Positions 54,203-62,785 of a stretch of 64,000 nucleotides of DNA are shown here, one piece after another. Source of the DNA: an uncultured Collinsella sp. (GTDB lineage Bacteria; Actinomycetota; Coriobacteriia; Coriobacteriales; Coriobacteriaceae); contig CAKUBM010000010.1 of NCBI GenBank assembly GCA_934643145.1, forward strand, positions 1 through 64,000, read 5' to 3'. Position numbers and translations under genes: made by a program. Each line of letters opens with the position of its first letter. Position 1 is the first letter of the stretch. The notes under the pieces were generated by a model. The model saw only the letters and a list, made by a program, of their open reading frames with translations. It made no database searches and was not told the origin of the DNA.

Positions 54203-57200
54203 TTACGCTCCATTTTCTTTCTCAAGCAGAGACCCAAGTTCGGATAACGTAATTACTTGGAAATTTGACTGCCCAAGAACGTTCATGAATAGCTTATTGC
54301 TCACAAGGTAAGGGCGTATTCGCAGTTTTCCAGTGTGGTCGAAGCCCAAATCCGCGGCCACTTCTACGAGATGTTCCTGCAGATATTTTATCCGCCGCTC
54401 ATATTTAAGCAGCTTCCCATCTTTTCCAAACCATCGCTGCTGAAGCTGCATGTAGTCAAAAGCAGATTCTATTTTCTCGAATTCTTTACACTCGATAACC
54501 CACACCGTTTCAGTTGCTGGGTCATACGCTAGGCCATCGTAATCCCCAAGATATTGCGGATGGTCCCCCTTCTTGCAAAGATTAACTCCTCTATAGACAT
54601 GTTTGTGTAGGAACCCAGCCTTAAGAAAGTAATCCTGAACATCTGACTCAAGTGCCTTTTCATAAAGGTGCTTCCAGCTTTCCATAACCTTATTTAACGA
54701 TGGAAAAGCGAGTTTCGCTGGCAAAAATCTTTCCGCTAAGCCACGAACCCATCGATCTTTAAGCAGGCCCGCACAAATCGGTGAATACATAAGCTGTCCA
54801 CCATCATTGATAATGGGCTTCAGCTCAAGTCTATTTAAGCGATTTTTTGTATTGCCAAAAGGCAGATAATCGTATGACCTGCCGTCTATCTCTTTCAACT
54901 TTTCATTATCAAGCGTGAGGAAATCAAGAGCATCACTAATCGTTTCATCGGTATAGTTGTTCAAAAGATCTTGTTTGACGAAATTGACCAAAGACGAGCT
55001 TTCAATAGATAGGACATTAGACGAGACGTAATCCCCTTCAAAATTCGAAGGGCAGCCGAGCGCAAGACTATTGAGAACATCGAGAAAACAATTGAAAGAT
55101 ACGCCCGTGTCTTCCTCAAAAGCAACTTTAGCCAATTGGATATATTTCGCATCTTCCGTAGAATTTGACCCAGCGTGACCCTCATCGCGGAGTTGGCGGC
55201 TTTTAAGAGCGCGAACTTCCTCAAGAATTCCTTCATCCTCAATTAAAGTGGCGACGCAGTTTTCAGCAATTTCTACACCCATTCCCTTAGGCTCAAACAT
55301 TAGCATGTCAGCAACTTCTGATGCCGAGAGAAGTTGGCCGCCAATAGCTACAAGTTTTGCAACCTCGTCTGAATTAGCGATTCGACTTCCATGAGAAGAT
55401 AGGGTAAGCAACGTCTCGACTGAAAACCTGGCAGCCTGAATCTCATACCGTGAATCTTCTCTTAGCTCAAAAATCGTTGCGTAAACCCTCTTCTCTTCTT
55501 CATCTTGCAGATTCGAAAAAGAGCCATACCTAACCGTGTTGACATAGAAGGTATGAGATGAATTCGCTAGGATGTCGTAGAATTTTTCCAACAAATCCTT
55601 TCTATCGAATTGCATTAGCCTATTTTCAAAAGTCGTGCTTAGCGCTTTCTGGAATTTTCTAATCACATCATTTGCGGCGGATCCAAAATAGCGCCCGGAT
55701 TTAACGTTTTCATCGTCAATTGCATACGCCACTGCTTTTAAGGCAGCGACTTTGGAGGTCTCGGTCAGAGCTGGTTTTTCCACCCCATATCTCCAGATAT
55801 AGGGAAGAGCAAGGCTTTCCGCATCTACCATCTTTTGGCCTTGTGCAAGATGCGTTAACTTTTGTGCCAATGAATCCATGGCGTCTGAATAGCTACATCT
55901 GACAGGTGAAAGAATACCCCAAGCAAAGCGCATTTCAGTGCTTCTGTCTTGAGCTCTTGAAATGGCATTTACGAATGTTTCACTATCAACGCTGTAGAAC
56001 ACCGTGCTGTGTTTCATTTCGGTATAAAACGCTTTAATACCCAACTGTTCGTCTACCGTGGGCAGAGAATTTGCCGCGGCACCTCCGGGCATAACATAGA
56101 TAAGCTCGAGATAACCTTTTCCTGAAATCAGCGATGCAATCTCAGGCTCAGCATCCAATACTAGACACATCAATAAATCCTCAAACAGGGGCAGCACGGA
56201 GGCACCCTGCTCAAGAATCATGGGAGGTACATCCCTTGCGCTCTCTATAGACGCTCCCAAGTGAATGAAGCACGGTTCGCCATTCATGTCCAGAAGCCGC
56301 TTTGTCAATCCAAAGCTCTGGTGGTCACTTTTGCCTATGATCTCAATAAAGCCACGCTCATTTTTTCTAAAGGTGAATGCATACGGAGAGCCTAAAATCC
56401 ACTTTCCGCAACGATCAAAGGGGAAATCTTTAACACTATTGCGAAAATATTCTGCAAAAAAACCGTCAGTTTCGTTGTAGTCCAGGGCCAATGTTATTCC
56501 TGTATCTCGGTCCTCTACGCCATCCAGAATTTGCCGATTGTTGGCCATCCAAACGATAAAATAATCGCTCGCCGCAACAAAAGGACTCAGCAACGTTGTC
56601 GGAGACGTTGCTACAGAATGGAAAAATGAGCAGATTTCGCTAGCGCTATTGGCAGCCATCAGGATGGCCATGAGATCCGCTGCGCCACAGTCATAGTCGG
56701 CAACTTCAGATCTCATCTCAGTCCGGAAGCCTAAATTCATGTCAACATTATCGTGATATGCAACAACCGTGAACTCGAGAGTGTTCGGCCGGCTGACTAC
56801 GAGCTTTCTTCGCTGCCCATTGTGTTTGACATAATCTAAAATCTCAAGAGCATTCTCTTCCTGGCTAAAGAGAGACCTGAGATTCACCAGCCCGCTATCA
56901 TTACGGACGCAGGCAGCATTGTAAAAAAGCGCTAGTCTGTTTTCTCCGTCGATGATTAAAAATGTAGCTGGGCAACTTTCAATAGGCTCGCCGTTTAATT
57001 TAAAGAGGGGAAAAGTTAGAACGGAGCTGCCCCTTTGTTCAACCGAGTCATAATTGAATCGGGCCTGATTCAGTAGGGTGATATCAATGGCATTTCGATA
57101 CTCATCCGCCTGCTTATCCTTAATAATATGAGATATATAATCTTGGAGAATTGAAGGGCAGAATAAAGGAATCGGCTTACTACCGTTCATTACAAAGCAC

Positions 57201-57862
57201 TTGTTTTCAATATAGTCTGTCGACTTTTGTATTGCCGCTATGGTGTTGGCTGAAATGGGACTAATAGGGTTAGCATTCATCCATTTATACGTCTGGTGCC
57301 AGTATTCATAAGGCGGAATTTTCATTTCATCGGGAATCGAGTTTGATCCCTCCCATCCTCCACCTCCCAACGCTTGAGACATGGCGTCGATATAATCAAG
57401 CAACTCATTAAACTCTTTAATTTCACGAGGTTCATCAATAATGGCATCGGCGAAGCAGAGCCTTGGATATTCGAGCGTAGCTCCACAGCCGTGTAACGCC
57501 TTCCTCCATTTACCCTTAAAATGAATCAAGGTTTGTCCCATTATTGGTACGATCTCATCCTCAAATATGGTTGACGTCGGAAGAGTATCCTTAACATGAG
57601 TGAAAAATTTTGAGAACTCTTCGTAGTCTGCGATTTGATTTGTCCCGAAATCGCTGACAGCGAGTAATGCAGCGTTGAGTGCGTATACATTAGTTTGACA
57701 AGATCTGTTCTCATGCCAGGAATTGATACAGAATACGGCGCAAGCAACGCTTTCGATATCAAACTGGCTGATGTAAGAAATGATCTTCTCCGCAGCCTCG
57801 ATGCATCCCGGGTAAGAGAGCGTTTGAATATTTGTAACCCTACCGTCCATGTTCTCGCTCAT
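54203..57862 (-). CDS. Very large unknown protein with C-terminal PD-(D/E)XK nuclease domain
   Basis: A ~1219-residue intact AT-rich gene, alone on the minus strand. The last ~150 residues form a restriction-endonuclease-like fold: KALESDVQDYFLKAGFLHKHV, then LGDYDGLAYDPATETVWVIECKEF with the Asp and the E-x-K catalytic pair (near residue 1124), followed by a basic helix region. The first ~1070 residues show no Walker, helicase or other motif I can name. There is no signal peptide or membrane segment. Length, nuclease end and defence-island context suggest a single-gene anti-phage or anti-plasmid system, but this is inference. The ATG at 57862 is preferred to an upstream TTG at 57880. Confidence 0.82.
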   Translation of the reverse strand: MSENMDGRVTNIQTLSYPGCIEAAEKIISYISQFDIESVACAVFCINSWHENRSCQTNVYALNAALLAVSDFGTNQIADYEEFSKFFTHVKDTLPTSTIFEDEIVPIMGQTLIHFKGKWRKALHGCGATLEYPRLCFADAIIDEPREIKEFNELLDYIDAMSQALGGGGWEGSNSIPDEMKIPPYEYWHQTYKWMNANPISPISANTIAAIQKSTDYIENKCFVMNGSKPIPLFCPSILQDYISHIIKDKQADEYRNAIDITLLNQARFNYDSVEQRGSSVLTFPLFKLNGEPIESCPATFLIIDGENRLALFYNAACVRNDSGLVNLRSLFSQEENALEILDYVKHNGQRRKLVVSRPNTLEFTVVAYHDNVDMNLGFRTEMRSEVADYDCGAADLMAILMAANSASEICSFFHSVATSPTTLLSPFVAASDYFIVWMANNRQILDGVEDRDTGITLALDYNETDGFFAEYFRNSVKDFPFDRCGKWILGSPYAFTFRKNERGFIEIIGKSDHQSFGLTKRLLDMNGEPCFIHLGASIESARDVPPMILEQGASVLPLFEDLLMCLVLDAEPEIASLISGKGYLELIYVMPGGAAANSLPTVDEQLGIKAFYTEMKHSTVFYSVDSETFVNAISRAQDRSTEMRFAWGILSPVRCSYSDAMDSLAQKLTHLAQGQKMVDAESLALPYIWRYGVEKPALTETSKVAALKAVAYAIDDENVKSGRYFGSAANDVIRKFQKALSTTFENRLMQFDRKDLLEKFYDILANSSHTFYVNTVRYGSFSNLQDEEEKRVYATIFELREDSRYEIQAARFSVETLLTLSSHGSRIANSDEVAKLVAIGGQLLSASEVADMLMFEPKGMGVEIAENCVATLIEDEGILEEVRALKSRQLRDEGHAGSNSTEDAKYIQLAKVAFEEDTGVSFNCFLDVLNSLALGCPSNFEGDYVSSNVLSIESSSLVNFVKQDLLNNYTDETISDALDFLTLDNEKLKEIDGRSYDYLPFGNTKNRLNRLELKPIINDGGQLMYSPICAGLLKDRWVRGLAERFLPAKLAFPSLNKVMESWKHLYEKALESDVQDYFLKAGFLHKHVYRGVNLCKKGDHPQYLGDYDGLAYDPATETVWVIECKEFEKIESAFDYMQLQQRWFGKDGKLLKYERRIKYLQEHLVEVAADLGFDHTGKLRIRPYLVSNKLFMNVLGQSNFQVITLSELGSLLEKENGA

Positions 57863-57951
57863 TTTTCTCTCGATTTTCAATGACTACGTCACTTTTATCA
57901 CGGATTTCATTTAAAGCAACATAGTCTTCTCTTCATTCAAAAACTGCCTTC

Positions 57952-58275
57952 ATGGATCACATCGCTGGAACGGCAGTTCTTGATGGCGTCGTCATAGAAG
58001 TCAAATACTCGAGCCCCGAAACGGCCATCGTGGCAGGCTCGAAACAAGGTGTCTACTGCTTTTGCCTAAACGGTAACGATAGAGAAGGCCATAAGAGGAT
58101 ACTGAGCTATATGCTGGATAACGGGCTAGTCAGGAGGACAAAGAGCGGCAAGCTGTATAACATTTCGTTCAAGTTCGACTCTGAGACCTATGCGGGAAAG
58201 TACAAGGGGAGCGGCTTCTCCGGAAAGATAAAGCTCGCGGACTTCGTTGACCTTGAGACGGGAGAGTTTATTTAG
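57952..58275 (+). pseudogene. Truncated paralogue of the unknown domain at 45570
   Basis: The 107-residue frame reads AVLDGVVIEVKYSSPETAIV, then YCFCLNGNDREGHKRILSYM and RRTKSGKLYNISFKFD. It aligns over its whole length with the C-terminal half of the protein encoded at 45570-46151 (AALGMVVAECKHSS, then RKTKSGKLYNIGFKLD). The N-terminal half of that domain is missing, and the frame starts with an unrelated MDHIAG. It may be a broken copy. The shared signature RKTKSGKLYNI(S/G)FK marks a protein family I cannot name. Confidence 0.65.
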
Positions 58276-58500
58276 GACAGCGGGCGGATTGATGAACTCT
58301 GCTTATGCTCAAAGTTCATCACTAACCGCATGATCAACGCACAACGACGGTTTTCCATGTCAAAAAGACAGTGAAGCGTGAGATAGCTCAACTCTCAACA
58401 AAACAAATATTCAGCAGTTCAGGTCTTATGGGGATAATTCAATTCGCATCACGCTGCATCTAATCTGTTCTTTATACTCGGATATAAACACTAAGGAGGT
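58276..58500. other. Short gene-free stretch
   Basis: About 225 bases with no supported gene. The last 40 contain TTTATACT and a strong AAGGAGG ribosome site for the next gene. Confidence 0.5.
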
Positions 58501-58504
58501 AGTC

Positions 58505-58783
58505 ATGTTTTGGAGCTATGTTCAGCTTGATGATGGCACCCAGTTTGCTTACTCAGAGACAAGAGAAGACGGAACCGTTCGCGTAGCCGTTGAACGGCCG
58601 GTTGACTTTGACTTTGACCATGCGGAATGCTTCTTGCCTGCGGTCAAATGGTTCAACGTCGAAGGATTTACTGCTGATGACCTCAATTTCTTGACAGAAT
58701 TTGTTAGATCAAACGCCCCGTTTATCTTCGAGCTCGCCAAACGCAAAAAAGCCGAACCGGCGGTTTCGGCGCTGGCCCCCTGA
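58505..58783 (+). CDS. Small acidic protein of unknown function
   Basis: A 92-residue protein with a perfect AAGGAGG ribosome site. It begins MFWSYVQLDDGTQFAYSET, continues with an acidic middle part (PVDFDFDHAECFLPAVKWF) and ends in a Lys-rich, then Ala-rich tail. The strong ribosome site and clean strand/helix pattern suggest a real gene. It shares its unit with the nucleotidyltransferase gene 30 bases downstream. No family is recognised. Confidence 0.7.
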   Translation: MFWSYVQLDDGTQFAYSETREDGTVRVAVERPVDFDFDHAECFLPAVKWFNVEGFTADDLNFLTEFVRSNAPFIFELAKRKKAEPAVSALAP

Positions 58784-58812
58784 CGTTCTACTGTTAATCG
58801 CCCAATTGAGAC

Positions 58813-59124
58813 ATGATTTCACTTGATTACATATCATCTGCGGTATCCCGCGTGCTGGCTCAATACGACGTCAGCGAAGCATATTTATTTGGTTCGTTTG
58901 CCCGAGGCGAGCAAACGCCCGATAGCGATATTGACTTGCGCCTAGTCTGTGGCAACACCATGACATTCGGCACGCTTTACGAACTCTCCCATGAGCTTGA
59001 GAGGGAACTTGGGCGAAAGGTTGATATCATCACCAACCCACCAGAGCACATGCGCACGGCATTCCGCAAAAGCATCGAGCAAGATGAGGTGCGCATCTAT
59101 GAAGCTACATGTGCGGGACGATGA
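58813..59124 (+). CDS. MNT-type minimal nucleotidyltransferase
   Basis: A 103-residue nucleotidyltransferase of the MNT/HEPN toxin-antitoxin class. The signature is YLFGSFARGEQTPDSDIDLRLV, containing GSxxxGxxxxxSDxDL. It is followed by the third carboxylate region KVDIITNPP. In such pairs MNT proteins AMPylate and silence a HEPN RNase. The downstream frame overlaps by 26 bases and starts like a HEPN partner (MKLHVRDDEFAN), but it soon departs from that pattern. Confidence 0.88.
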   Translation: MISLDYISSAVSRVLAQYDVSEAYLFGSFARGEQTPDSDIDLRLVCGNTMTFGTLYELSHELERELGRKVDIITNPPEHMRTAFRKSIEQDEVRIYEATCAGR

Positions 59125-59461
59125 GTTTGCGAATACCATCCTGCTACCTGATCCTCACGATGTACTCGACGTTGAGAGCCTAGAGGCCATCCGCGATGGG
59201 GATGCGTTAATAGCCACGGGAAAGCCCAGCCGGTCTAACGTAAAAATAGCTCGCCACCCAATCGGGGGTTTACTTCGCGTTATACAGCTCTACGAGCAGG
59301 TCCGACTCGACCTACGCCGTGCCTCGGTCTCTTCGGCATTGGCGCTCGAAAAGACCCTAAACTGCGCCATCGAAGACCCTGTCAGGCAACCGGTTCCTCT
59401 GGAGTACGATTCGAAACCCTGTTCATCCGAAACAATCAATAGTAAGAATATTGCTGTTTAA
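59099..59461 (+). pseudogene. Damaged partner of the MNT gene, fused to unrelated sequence
   Basis: A 120-residue frame. MKLHVRDDEFANTILL is the usual opening of the HEPN partner of MNT proteins. Then it switches to DVLDVESLEAIRDGDALIATGKPSRSN, which resembles a RelB/DinJ antitoxin tail. No HEPN Rx4-6H motif is present. It is best read as a deletion fusion of two toxin-antitoxin gene remnants, though a small functional protein cannot be excluded. Confidence 0.5.
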
Positions 59462-59474
59462 CTTTCCTTTACGT

Positions 59475-59501
59475 ACGTATTTAAATGAAACTATAATACG
59501 T
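59475..59501. promoter_or_regulatory. Promoter and operator of the Phd-RelE pair
   Basis: ACGTATT (59475-59481) and AATACGT (59495-59501) are inverted. The second overlaps a consensus -10 TATAAT (59492-59497). TTTACG at 59468-59473 may be the -35. The placement fits autoregulation by the antitoxin. Confidence 0.7.
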
Positions 59502-59530
59502 ATTAGAGACAGATTTTAAAGGAGGTTGCT

Positions 59531-59899
59531 ATGGTTGCCGTGATAGACAAGAAACTCGTTTTCGGACGCGAACAGGTGCTAACTTCGACGCAGGCAAGCA
59601 AAAATTTTGGCGAAGCGAGGCGTCGCGCTCGAAGAGAGCCGCAATTTGTCTCAGACAGGAACGATGGCATCGATACTGTTATCGTTGGCTTCGACGAGTT
59701 CGAAGCGATGGCTGTCGAACTCGAACAGCTCCGAGAGGAGCGCCTGCACGCTATAGCCGCTGCAAGGCTCGCGCAGGGCGACGCTGATTCGAATCGCAAG
59801 GGCATTCCGTTCTCCGATACCGTGGGACGTGAGAGGTTCGAGGCCATGCTAGAAGCCGAGGCGACCGATCTCATTTCCGACGAGGAGCTGTTCGAGTGA
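59531..59899 (+). CDS. Phd/YefM-family antitoxin
   Basis: A 122-residue antitoxin. The N-terminal DNA-binding part reads VLTSTQASKNFGEARRRARREP, then FVSDRNDGIDTVIVGFDEFEAM, the Phd/YefM pattern. A flexible C-terminal half would neutralise the toxin. It has an AAAGGAGG ribosome site and is coupled to the toxin by a four-base GTGA overlap. Confidence 0.87.
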   Translation: MVAVIDKKLVFGREQVLTSTQASKNFGEARRRARREPQFVSDRNDGIDTVIVGFDEFEAMAVELEQLREERLHAIAAARLAQGDADSNRKGIPFSDTVGRERFEAMLEAEATDLISDEELFE

Positions 59900-60210
59900 G
59901 CGTGGCTAGGTTTAAGGTTGAGTTTTACGACAAGACTGCCGAGAAAGAGTATCTGTCACTCGATGGCTCGGTTCGCGCTATGGTGGACAAAGGTATTGCG
60001 CGTCTTGCACTTCGGGCCGATGAAATCGGCAAGCCGCTTTCGGGTCTTCTTGCAGGTTGTAGGGAACTTAAGTTTCGTACTGATGGCATTCGCGTAATTT
60101 ATCGCATCCGCGATGGGCACGTCGAAGTGGTCCAGATTATCGCGATAGGCGCAAGGGATAAGGGTAGGGTTTTCGATCTGGCAGCCAGACGCATGGATAG
60201 CGATGGTTGA
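59896..60210 (+). CDS. RelE/ParE-family toxin
   Basis: A 104-residue RelE-fold protein, probably a ribosome-dependent mRNA interferase. It starts at GTG with FKVEFYDKTAEKEYLSL, has KPLSGLLAGCRELKFRTDGIRVIYRI (core strands with the conserved Arg) and ends VVQIIAIGARDKGRVFDLAARR. It is a pair with the upstream antitoxin; expression is coupled through overlapping stop and start. Confidence 0.88.
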   Translation: MSVARFKVEFYDKTAEKEYLSLDGSVRAMVDKGIARLALRADEIGKPLSGLLAGCRELKFRTDGIRVIYRIRDGHVEVVQIIAIGARDKGRVFDLAARRMDSDG

Positions 60211-60293
60211 TTGTCTAAAGATGAACCTAATTTGCTCGCATGGTCGAAATGCTCGGATTGAACGCTCGGACTTAGCCAGTGGAAGGGCGGCAA

Positions 60294-60515
60294 ATGAAAA
60301 CGTTGAATGCGACGAAATGCCCTGATTGTTGTCGTAGCGACAATTCTGAAGGCGTAGTTTTTGACGCCTGCACAACAGATGCAGCTGACTCCGTCGTGCC
60401 CGAAGCACTCTGTACCTCACTCGATAATCTGGACGGCATCACTTTGTTCGACTCTGCCGTCCACTCGACCATCGCCACCATGCCCAACGCGCTCAGACTC
60501 CTGGAGAACTCATGA
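60294..60515 (+). CDS. Putative antitoxin partner of the Doc-like protein
   Basis: A 73-residue acidic protein starting MKTLNATKCPDCCRSD, with a possible Cys pair (CPDCC) and a C-terminal helix ending in LRLLENS. It overlaps the Fic/Doc gene by four bases (ATGA), as antitoxins of Doc toxins do. No DNA-binding motif is recognised, so its role rests on position. An in-frame ATG at 60279 is less likely; GGAAGGG precedes the one at 60294. Confidence 0.65.
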   Translation: MKTLNATKCPDCCRSDNSEGVVFDACTTDAADSVVPEALCTSLDNLDGITLFDSAVHSTIATMPNALRLLENS

Positions 60516-61015
60516 TGGCGACCGTTGGAGGGAAAGCGCTTCCCGTTGCGCCGCTTGTGCTAGATGATACCGGGTCACTCGAGGGCCTGACCGATGCCGT
60601 GATGCGCCTGCATGGCATGCTGCTGACAACTGGAAGGGTCTATACGACCGATGCCTCGGGTAATCGATCCGAACTTGAGCGCGGGCGCGTCGAGTCGGTG
60701 CTCTCTGGCGCGTTTTGCACGATCTTTGGACAGCCTCCGACCGATCGATTTACAGACATTTTTGACCAGGTCACCTACGTGGCCGAGCACATGGCCAAGG
60801 ACCACATCTTCGAGGACGGCAACAAGCGCACGAGCATTGTTTTCGCGTTGGCCGTCCTAAGGCTTGCCCATGCCCCGGTCGCGCTTTCCGATAGCCCCGA
60901 GCCCAAAGACAACCAGTACTACGCTTGGATCCAGGACCAGGTTTCCGGAAACCGCACGCGCGAAGAGCTTGCCGATGAGCTTAGGCGCAATTGCACAATC
61001 CATTGCCAAAAATAG
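60512..61015 (+). CDS. Fic/Doc-family protein
   Basis: A 167-residue Fic-fold enzyme. The active-site loop is HIFEDGNKRTS. Its NKR ending matches Doc-type kinases (HxFx(D/N)(A/G)NKR), not the AMP-transferring Fic motif ending in GNGRxxR. Doc phosphorylates elongation factor Tu. The N-terminal half has an ERGRVESVLSGAF helix. Paired with a small upstream gene, this is a likely toxin-antitoxin module. The start ATG overlaps the upstream stop. Confidence 0.85.
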   Translation: MMATVGGKALPVAPLVLDDTGSLEGLTDAVMRLHGMLLTTGRVYTTDASGNRSELERGRVESVLSGAFCTIFGQPPTDRFTDIFDQVTYVAEHMAKDHIFEDGNKRTSIVFALAVLRLAHAPVALSDSPEPKDNQYYAWIQDQVSGNRTREELADELRRNCTIHCQK

Positions 61016-61063
61016 CACCTATGCAACTTCGTATTATTGTTTGACGCGTCTTTTAGTTAATAA

Positions 61064-61095
61064 AAAAGGTCAAAGGCTTTGACCTTTGACCTTTT
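61064..61095. terminator. Bidirectional terminator between doc and tRNA-Val
   Basis: AAAAGGTCAAAGG (61064-61076) pairs with CCTTTGACCTTTT (61083-61095), with A/T runs on both sides. It ends both the tRNA-Val transcript (minus) and the doc transcript (plus). Confidence 0.8.
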
Positions 61096-61103
61096 GATTT
61101 AGA

Positions 61104-61178
61104 TGGTGGGCGATACAAGATTCGAACTTGTGACCCCATCCGTGTGAAGGATATGCTCTACCCCTGAGCCAATCGCCC
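61104..61178 (-). tRNA. tRNA-Val(CAC)
   Basis: On the minus strand GGGCGAT pairs with ATCGCCC; the anticodon loop TTCACAC gives CAC; the T loop is TTCGAAT; CCA is encoded. It borders the accessory region and could be an integration target, but I find no duplicated 3' end nearby. Confidence 0.95.
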
Positions 61179-61575
61179 GTCGCCTTTCGGCAAAAGAGAT
61201 ACTAACATAGCCTCACGTGGTTTTCCAAGAACTTTTTCTCCTCGTTTTTAAAATCGCGGTCATTTGCGATCTTTCGCGAGCGACGTCTAGCCTTTTAGTG
61301 CTCATCCAATTTGCTGACGCCATCGCAAGTCTCACATTAATAACTTGCGCTCATTCGTTGAATTATTCACGCATTTCGCAAGCAATTGTGGAGGCAGGGA
61401 CCAATAGCCCAAAGCGCCCACAAGCGGTTTCTCGCTGAAAGCCTGCCTTTCAACAAAACTCATCACGTTTTTGGTCAGTATTTGGTCAGCTTCCGGTACT
61501 TACCCGCATGACGCTGTCGTAGATAATCGGCCTCGCAATACGCACTGATACCAGCCAAAGCCAGGGGAGGCCCAT
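61179..61575. other. Gene-free stretch upstream of the Vsr-like gene
   Basis: About 400 bases without a supported gene. Bases 61480-61530 read on the minus strand as a plausible protein end (YLRQRHAGKYRKLTKY, stop), perhaps a relic. A direct TTTGGTCAG repeat lies at about 61470-61490. Confidence 0.45.
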
Positions 61576-62730
61576 ATGGATGAGATCGTCTGCGCAAACT
61601 CCGCATTCCGCTACTGGCGCTGCCCGCCCCAGGTGCGCGACCTATACCCACGCCTACCAAGCTCCGAAGACGGTTGGCGAGCCCTATCCCAAGCCCCCTT
61701 CGTAACCGACGTCCTCAAGACGCCAGTTATTACTGCCGCATCTACCCGAAGCAATTTACATTCGAGCACACGACGCACCATACGATGGGCAGAGGCGTAC
61801 AAAGATAATGTGTCCTTTGACACCGATATGGGCTTTAGCGTCACGAGCCCCCTCAACACGCTATTCACTATGACGCGCAGTGTTTCTCAGAGCGATCTAG
61901 TTCTTGCCATGTATGAATTCTGTGGCTGGTTCTCGGTTTTCAAGCCATCGACTGCTGTTGATTTGGCTCTTGAGCAGGCAGATGCAAACGAACCATGCTC
62001 CAGCACTGATAAGTTATTCGAACTCGACGAGACCCAAGAAGAGGCGCCATGGAAACGTGTCTATACCCGGATGAACCGGAATGAAGCCGAGGGCGATGAG
62101 GACGAGCAGGCAAATAACAAATTCGAACATAGCGATAAGGGGAAAGGAACATCTCTATGGATGAGAAAGCCTCTAATTGAGATTGGGGAGCTACGACGAT
62201 TCGCAACAAAAGTAAAAGGCGAAATGTGGGGAAGGCAATTCTATGACGCTGCGCAGCAGGTTATCGGCATCGCAGCGTCCCCATTAGAAGTTGCGGGAAT
62301 CATGCTGTTGAGTCAGCCTAGACGGTTCGGGGGAGCGGGGTTTGAGAATGTATACGTCAACGATTTAACGCCGCTGTCGGTTTCTGCGCAACAAATAGCA
62401 GGCCAAAAAGTATGTTACGGCGACATTGTCATCGTAAACCCGGTCCTTATGAAGGCAGTGATCATCGAGATTCAAGGTGAAGTCATTCATGGCTCGGGCG
62501 CGGTGCTCGATCATGACGCCACCCGAATGACAGCTTTGCAAAGCATGGGATACGACGTATTACTGGTAACCCACGATATGCTTAACGATCACGATCAGCT
62601 AGATACCATTATTCGAAGCGTGTGCAACCGCCTTGGGCTGCAATACAAACCGAAGACCGGCGCGATGCGATCCGCGGAAACCAAGCTTCGAGCCAACGCT
62701 CTTTGCAATTGGCTCGAAATAGGCATTTAG
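61576..62730 (+). CDS. Vsr/DUF559-like endonuclease-fold protein
   Basis: A 384-residue protein. The N-terminal part begins MDEIVCANSAFRYWRCPPQVRDLYP, similar to the opening of AbiEi-like proteins where a promoter- or antitoxin-type domain precedes an effector fold. The C-terminal ~120 residues have the Vsr/DUF559-type pattern VIIEIQGEVIHGSGAVLDHDATRMTALQSMGYDVLLVTHDML, i.e. E-x-Q, a conserved His and Asp-x3-Arg. The residues 180-215 are acidic and low-complexity. A nuclease role is likely from fold only. GGGAGG lies upstream of the ATG. It ends the accessory region before the terminal repeats. Confidence 0.75.
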   Translation: MDEIVCANSAFRYWRCPPQVRDLYPRLPSSEDGWRALSQAPFVTDVLKTPVITAASTRSNLHSSTRRTIRWAEAYKDNVSFDTDMGFSVTSPLNTLFTMTRSVSQSDLVLAMYEFCGWFSVFKPSTAVDLALEQADANEPCSSTDKLFELDETQEEAPWKRVYTRMNRNEAEGDEDEQANNKFEHSDKGKGTSLWMRKPLIEIGELRRFATKVKGEMWGRQFYDAAQQVIGIAASPLEVAGIMLLSQPRRFGGAGFENVYVNDLTPLSVSAQQIAGQKVCYGDIVIVNPVLMKAVIIEIQGEVIHGSGAVLDHDATRMTALQSMGYDVLLVTHDMLNDHDQLDTIIRSVCNRLGLQYKPKTGAMRSAETKLRANALCNWLEIGI

Positions 62731-62785
62731 TCTGTCGATAAGTGTCGTCTTGGACCTCAAAAGATGTTAGTAAATTAGTCCCTCT

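Noticed and set aside
61104..61575. Integrated element with attachment site at tRNA-Val
   Set aside because: I found no repeat of the tRNA 3' end on the far side of the accessory region and no intact integrase, so an att pair is not supported.
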